NCBI GenBank assembly: GCA_947174805.1
Contig: CAMWKH010000002.1
Span: 124,001 to 188,000 of the forward strand
Direction: 5' to 3'
Length of the DNA: 64,000 nt
Origin: an uncultured Roseburia sp.
Lineage (GTDB): Bacteria > Bacillota > Clostridia > Lachnospirales > Lachnospiraceae
Below the pieces are notes generated by a model that ran no database searches, was not told where the DNA came from, and saw only the letters and a list, made by a program, of their open reading frames with translations. The position numbers were made by a program, and so were the translations under genes. The first letter of the stretch is position 1; the number at the start of each line of letters is the position of its first letter. Shown in pieces: positions 60,341 through 64,000 of this stretch.

Positions 60341-61747
60341 TTACTCTTTTCCATTCCAGCAATAAGTACACAATTTGCACTTATCCACTCCTGTGGCATC
60401 CAGCATATCATCCAGCCGGTTAAAATGCAGGGAGGTAAATCCCTGTTCTTTGCGCATCTCCTCCACCATCTTTTCATATCTCTCGGAATTAGGGTCCGCA
60501 TACTCCGCCAAAATTTCTTCCGTCACATTTCCATTCTCCAGGTTATCAATCACCCGGCGGGAAAATAAATCCATATCCGAGGTGGAACGGGAAAAATTCA
60601 AATATTTACAGCCATACAAGATCGGCGGGCAGGCAGGACGGACATGCACCTCTGTGGCTCCGCTCTGATAGAGAAACTCCACGGTTTCCCGAAGCTGGGT
60701 TCCCCTTACAATGGAATCGTCAATTAAAAGCATGCGCTTGTCCCAAATCAAATCTTTCACTGCCAAAAGCTTCATTTTTGCAATGAGGTCGCGTTTGCTC
60801 TGGATGGTTGGCATAAAAGACCTGGGCCATGTGGGCGTATATTTAATAAAGGGCCTGGAAAAAGGGATTCCGGATTCATTGGCATATCCGATTGCATGGG
60901 GAACGCCGGAGTCCGGGACTCCCGCCACAATATCCGGTTTCACGTCATCCCTCTGGGCCATCTTCCTGCCGCAGTGGTAACGCATCTGCTCCACATTCAT
61001 CCCCTCATAGGAGCTGGCGGGATATCCGTAATACACCCAGAGAAAAGTACAGATTTTCATCTCATTTCCAGGTTCGCACAGGGAAACACAGTCTTTATCC
61101 GTCACCAGGACAATCTCCCCGGGACCTAATTCTTTATAATCGGAATAGCCCAGGTTGTGATAGGCAAAATTTTCAAAGGAAATACAAAATGCCCCCTCCT
61201 TTTTGCCAATCACCACCGGCGTTCTGCCATATTGGTCTCTTGCGGCATAGAGCCCTGCCTGGTTCATGAGAATCAAAGACAGGGAACCTTCCACGGATTC
61301 CAGGGCATAGCGGATGCCCTGGGTTAAGTCCTCTTTCTGATTAATCAACGCCGCCACCAGTTCTGTGGCATTGATCTCCCCACCGCTCTGTTCCATAAAA
61401 TGCGAATGGCCGCCGTCAAAAAGCTTTTGTATAAGGCTTTCGCTGTTATTTATCTTTCCCACCGTAGTGATGGCATAAGTGCCGTGGTGGGAACGTATCA
61501 TAAGCGGCTGGGGCTCATAGTCCGAAATACACCCGATTCCATACCACCCTTTCATCTCATTCACATCTTTGTCAAATTTGGTCCGAAAGGGAGCATTTTC
61601 AATATTGTGAATGGCCCGGTTAATCCCGTTTTCCCCATACACCGCCATGCCTCCCCGTCTCGTTCCCAGATGGGAATGATAGTCAATTCCAAAAAATAAA
61701 TCAAATACACAATCCTGTTGTGATGCCACTCCAAAAAAACCGCCCAT
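60341..61747 (-). CDS. Amidophosphoribosyltransferase (PurF) paralogue without the N-terminal Cys
   Basis: MGGFFGVASQQDCVF...LGTRRGGM; PRT loop MLLIDDSIVRGTQLRET; C-terminal CKLCTYCWNGKE. Confidence 0.9.
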   Translation of the reverse strand: MGGFFGVASQQDCVFDLFFGIDYHSHLGTRRGGMAVYGENGINRAIHNIENAPFRTKFDKDVNEMKGWYGIGCISDYEPQPLMIRSHHGTYAITTVGKINNSESLIQKLFDGGHSHFMEQSGGEINATELVAALINQKEDLTQGIRYALESVEGSLSLILMNQAGLYAARDQYGRTPVVIGKKEGAFCISFENFAYHNLGYSDYKELGPGEIVLVTDKDCVSLCEPGNEMKICTFLWVYYGYPASSYEGMNVEQMRYHCGRKMAQRDDVKPDIVAGVPDSGVPHAIGYANESGIPFSRPFIKYTPTWPRSFMPTIQSKRDLIAKMKLLAVKDLIWDKRMLLIDDSIVRGTQLRETVEFLYQSGATEVHVRPACPPILYGCKYLNFSRSTSDMDLFSRRVIDNLENGNVTEEILAEYADPNSERYEKMVEEMRKEQGFTSLHFNRLDDMLDATGVDKCKLCTYCWNGKE

Positions 61748-62022
61748 GTATTTATCCTCTTTTCTTTCAATTCAAGGAATATTATACATGGTTTCTATGG
61801 CATTGTGCAAGAATTTGATGATATATTTTCACAAAATTCTTGATGTTTCTTTACAATCTCAAAAAAATCTGCCTTTGAAATGTCATATTTGGATACATCC
61901 CGAAGAATTGCCGAGGGATGGTATGTGGAAAGGGCAGGTATTTATATGTTGTTCTATGTCATTCCATGTATATTGCATAAGTTCTCCTTTGTCATATATT
62001 GATAACCAAAATAGGAATCCTC

Positions 62023-63867
62023 TCACACCGGCAGGCTGTCCCTCACACAGAGCACGCCCCAGCCCACCTGGGGATTGGGATACGCATCAAAGGCCGGAAG
62101 TTCCCTCACTCCCCTTAAAAGATAAGCCTTTAACTTTTCTCCGTATAAAAAAACATCCCGTCCATCCACAATTCCATACTGCATCAAAAGCGCCGCACTT
62201 CCCGTAACAAAGGGCGCCGCCATGGAAGTCCCGCTTCTTGCCGCGTACCCCCCTCCCGGGGAGGCAGACATAATATCTACCCCGGGAGCTGCCAAATCAG
62301 GCTTCGCCTGGTCGGTCCATGCCGTAAAGCCCCTGCCGGAAAAAGGAGCCGCACTGTCTGTCTGGGAATCGTAGGCCCCTACGCTGATCACTCTGTCGGC
62401 GGTGGAGGGAATCGTTAAGGTACGGATCTCCGAGGGGTAGGGAAAGCCTGTGATATCATTTAATGTTCCCCCGGAGGGCAGCCAGAAATCGTAAGTGCCG
62501 TCTAAAATCCGCCCTGCAGTAAGCTTAAACTTCCACAGGCCGGAGGGAATATAATTTTCCCTGGGTATAAAATCAATATAAATTTCCTGGTAGATACTGT
62601 AAGGGGATGGCTCCCCGTAGTAGACTAAAAGCCGCAGGGCATCAAAGTCTGCCCGCAAAGTTCCCCGGCCCAAAAGAACCCCGGTGCTTCTCCCGTTGGG
62701 AAGAAAAATCTCCAGGCGGATGTCGTCCTGATAACGCTTCCACATCTGGACATTCAGCCTAGCCTCAAAGCTGCTGACGGAAAGTTCCACCTCATTTGTT
62801 TCCCCGGAGGAAATTTTCCCGGTAAAATGCTTGTTGCTCACCCCCTCATTTCCGGTTCCCACCACAATACTGCATTGATGATGATTGGACATATCATTTA
62901 AAAACGTCTCAATCAGGCTGCTGCCGCTGTGGGAGCCGTAATTATTTCCAAAACTTAGATTTATGGCCACAGGCTTGCGAAGACGTTCCGCCTCCCGGAT
63001 ACAAAAGTCCACTGCTGTCATCAGCTCCGTGGTTTTGGGAAATCCCTCCTCACCGGAACTGCCAAGCTTTACCACCAAAAGTTCCGACTCATAGGCCACC
63101 CCCCGGTATCTGCCCATGGAAGCCCTGCCAAGCCCCGCCGCAATCCCTGCCACATGGGTGCCATGGCCGCTTACATCCCTGCTGGGCACGATTTTCTGTC
63201 TGTCCCTGTCATTTCCCTGGGACAGGGCCTGATTTAGCATCTCATTGGTAAAAATCACTCCTCTGCCATAGGGTTTGGGCGGCTCATAGGTAATATTCCC
63301 GTTTAACTCCGTTTTCGTATCATTGAGACGGCCGGCGTCTAATGTCTGATCCCAGAGTTTTAAAATTCTGCTGGTGTTGTTTGGATAAATAAAATCCGGA
63401 TGGGCATAGTCGATGCCGCTGTCAATCACTGCCACCAAAACTCCTTTTCCCGTAAGATTAAGAGTCCCCTCCACTCCAATATCCCCGCTTCCTGTCTGGG
63501 GAGACTGTACCTGGGTAATACATGAGGCTCTTTTTGCCGCATTTACAGCAAAAAAGAGCCTCTTTGGTTTCTCCATATAAATAATATTTGTAAGCTTTGA
63601 TACCGGCTCCACCAGCGCTTGAGGTAAAGTTAAAATGGCATAGGACTGATTCAGGGGTACAATCCCAATCTGCTGCCTCAATGGCTCCCCCACACTTTCC
63701 CCTAGGGCCTCTATCTGCTCCAAACCATCTGCGGTATGCCGCACAATTACCTCCCAGGTGTTTGTGGCCGGGGAATAGCCCACATTTAAGTTCAGGGATT
63801 TCTGCCTCTCCTCCTCCGTGGCACTGAGAGCCAGATCTAAAAGATTTTCCATTTTTCCGTTTGTCAT
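62023..63867 (-). CDS. S8 subtilase (Csp germination-protease-like)
   Basis: VAVIDSGIDYAHPDF, SGHGTHVAGIAAG, SGTSMAAPFVTGSAALLMQYG; Csp-type prodomain and jelly-roll-like insert. Confidence 0.87.
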   Translation of the reverse strand: MTNGKMENLLDLALSATEEERQKSLNLNVGYSPATNTWEVIVRHTADGLEQIEALGESVGEPLRQQIGIVPLNQSYAILTLPQALVEPVSKLTNIIYMEKPKRLFFAVNAAKRASCITQVQSPQTGSGDIGVEGTLNLTGKGVLVAVIDSGIDYAHPDFIYPNNTSRILKLWDQTLDAGRLNDTKTELNGNITYEPPKPYGRGVIFTNEMLNQALSQGNDRDRQKIVPSRDVSGHGTHVAGIAAGLGRASMGRYRGVAYESELLVVKLGSSGEEGFPKTTELMTAVDFCIREAERLRKPVAINLSFGNNYGSHSGSSLIETFLNDMSNHHQCSIVVGTGNEGVSNKHFTGKISSGETNEVELSVSSFEARLNVQMWKRYQDDIRLEIFLPNGRSTGVLLGRGTLRADFDALRLLVYYGEPSPYSIYQEIYIDFIPRENYIPSGLWKFKLTAGRILDGTYDFWLPSGGTLNDITGFPYPSEIRTLTIPSTADRVISVGAYDSQTDSAAPFSGRGFTAWTDQAKPDLAAPGVDIMSASPGGGYAARSGTSMAAPFVTGSAALLMQYGIVDGRDVFLYGEKLKAYLLRGVRELPAFDAYPNPQVGWGVLCVRDSLPV

Positions 63868-63929
63868 ATTTTTTCCCTAGAAAAGTACTTGCTCTATCCT
63901 ATGCAGACAAGGCGTAAAACAGAACAAAC

Positions 63930-64000
63930 CTATTGGGATAAAACCACCCCGTCCTTAATCTGAATCCCGGGGGATAGTCCTTCCAGATAAGAAAAAAACT
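63930..64000 (-). CDS. C-terminal fragment of a gene entering from beyond the window
   Basis: Minus frame reads FFSYLEGLSPGIQIKDGVVLSQ*; open to the window edge. Confidence 0.35.
   Translation of the reverse strand, partial: FFSYLEGLSPGIQIKDGVVLSQ

Overview
The window reads as chromosomal DNA from a spore-forming, low-to-mid-GC Firmicute, probably Lachnospiraceae/Clostridia (spoIIR, coat-like protein, Csp-like S8 protease). Taxonomy is inferred from content only. Main blocks: (1) a PTS-dependent dihydroxyacetone kinase locus (dhaK, ptsI, HPr, dhaM, dhaL) next to a sigma-54 enhancer-binding activator with an N-terminal HPr-like domain, and rpoN itself. Two essentially perfect -24/-12 promoters lie upstream of dhaL and dhaK. 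(2) A central stretch with a flotillin, hypothetical genes, a secreted subtilase with an unusual C-terminal domain, asnS, a trigger-factor-like lipoprotein, spoIIR, nadE, hslO, a MATE transporter with a structured leader, CorA and a feo iron-transport cluster. (3) An ~18.5 kb unidirectional signalling run (36.5-55.1 kb): REC-HD-GYP x2, MCP, CheW, CheA, CheY-like, CheB, CheR, REC, REC-Hpt, two hybrid histidine kinases and a membrane GGDEF protein. It is flanked by a GGDEF/EAL protein and by a divergent lipoprotein SBP-MCP-MCP unit. No flagellar structural gene is visible in the window. (4) A PurF paralogue lacking the N-terminal cysteine, and a Csp-like S8 protease. The strongest candidates for follow-up are the HPr-activator/sigma-54/Dha circuit, the chemosensory plus c-di-GMP locus with its orphan binding protein, the subtilase-His-rich-domain fusion, and the MATE leader RNA. 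No CRISPR array, rRNA, tRNA or transposase was recognised.
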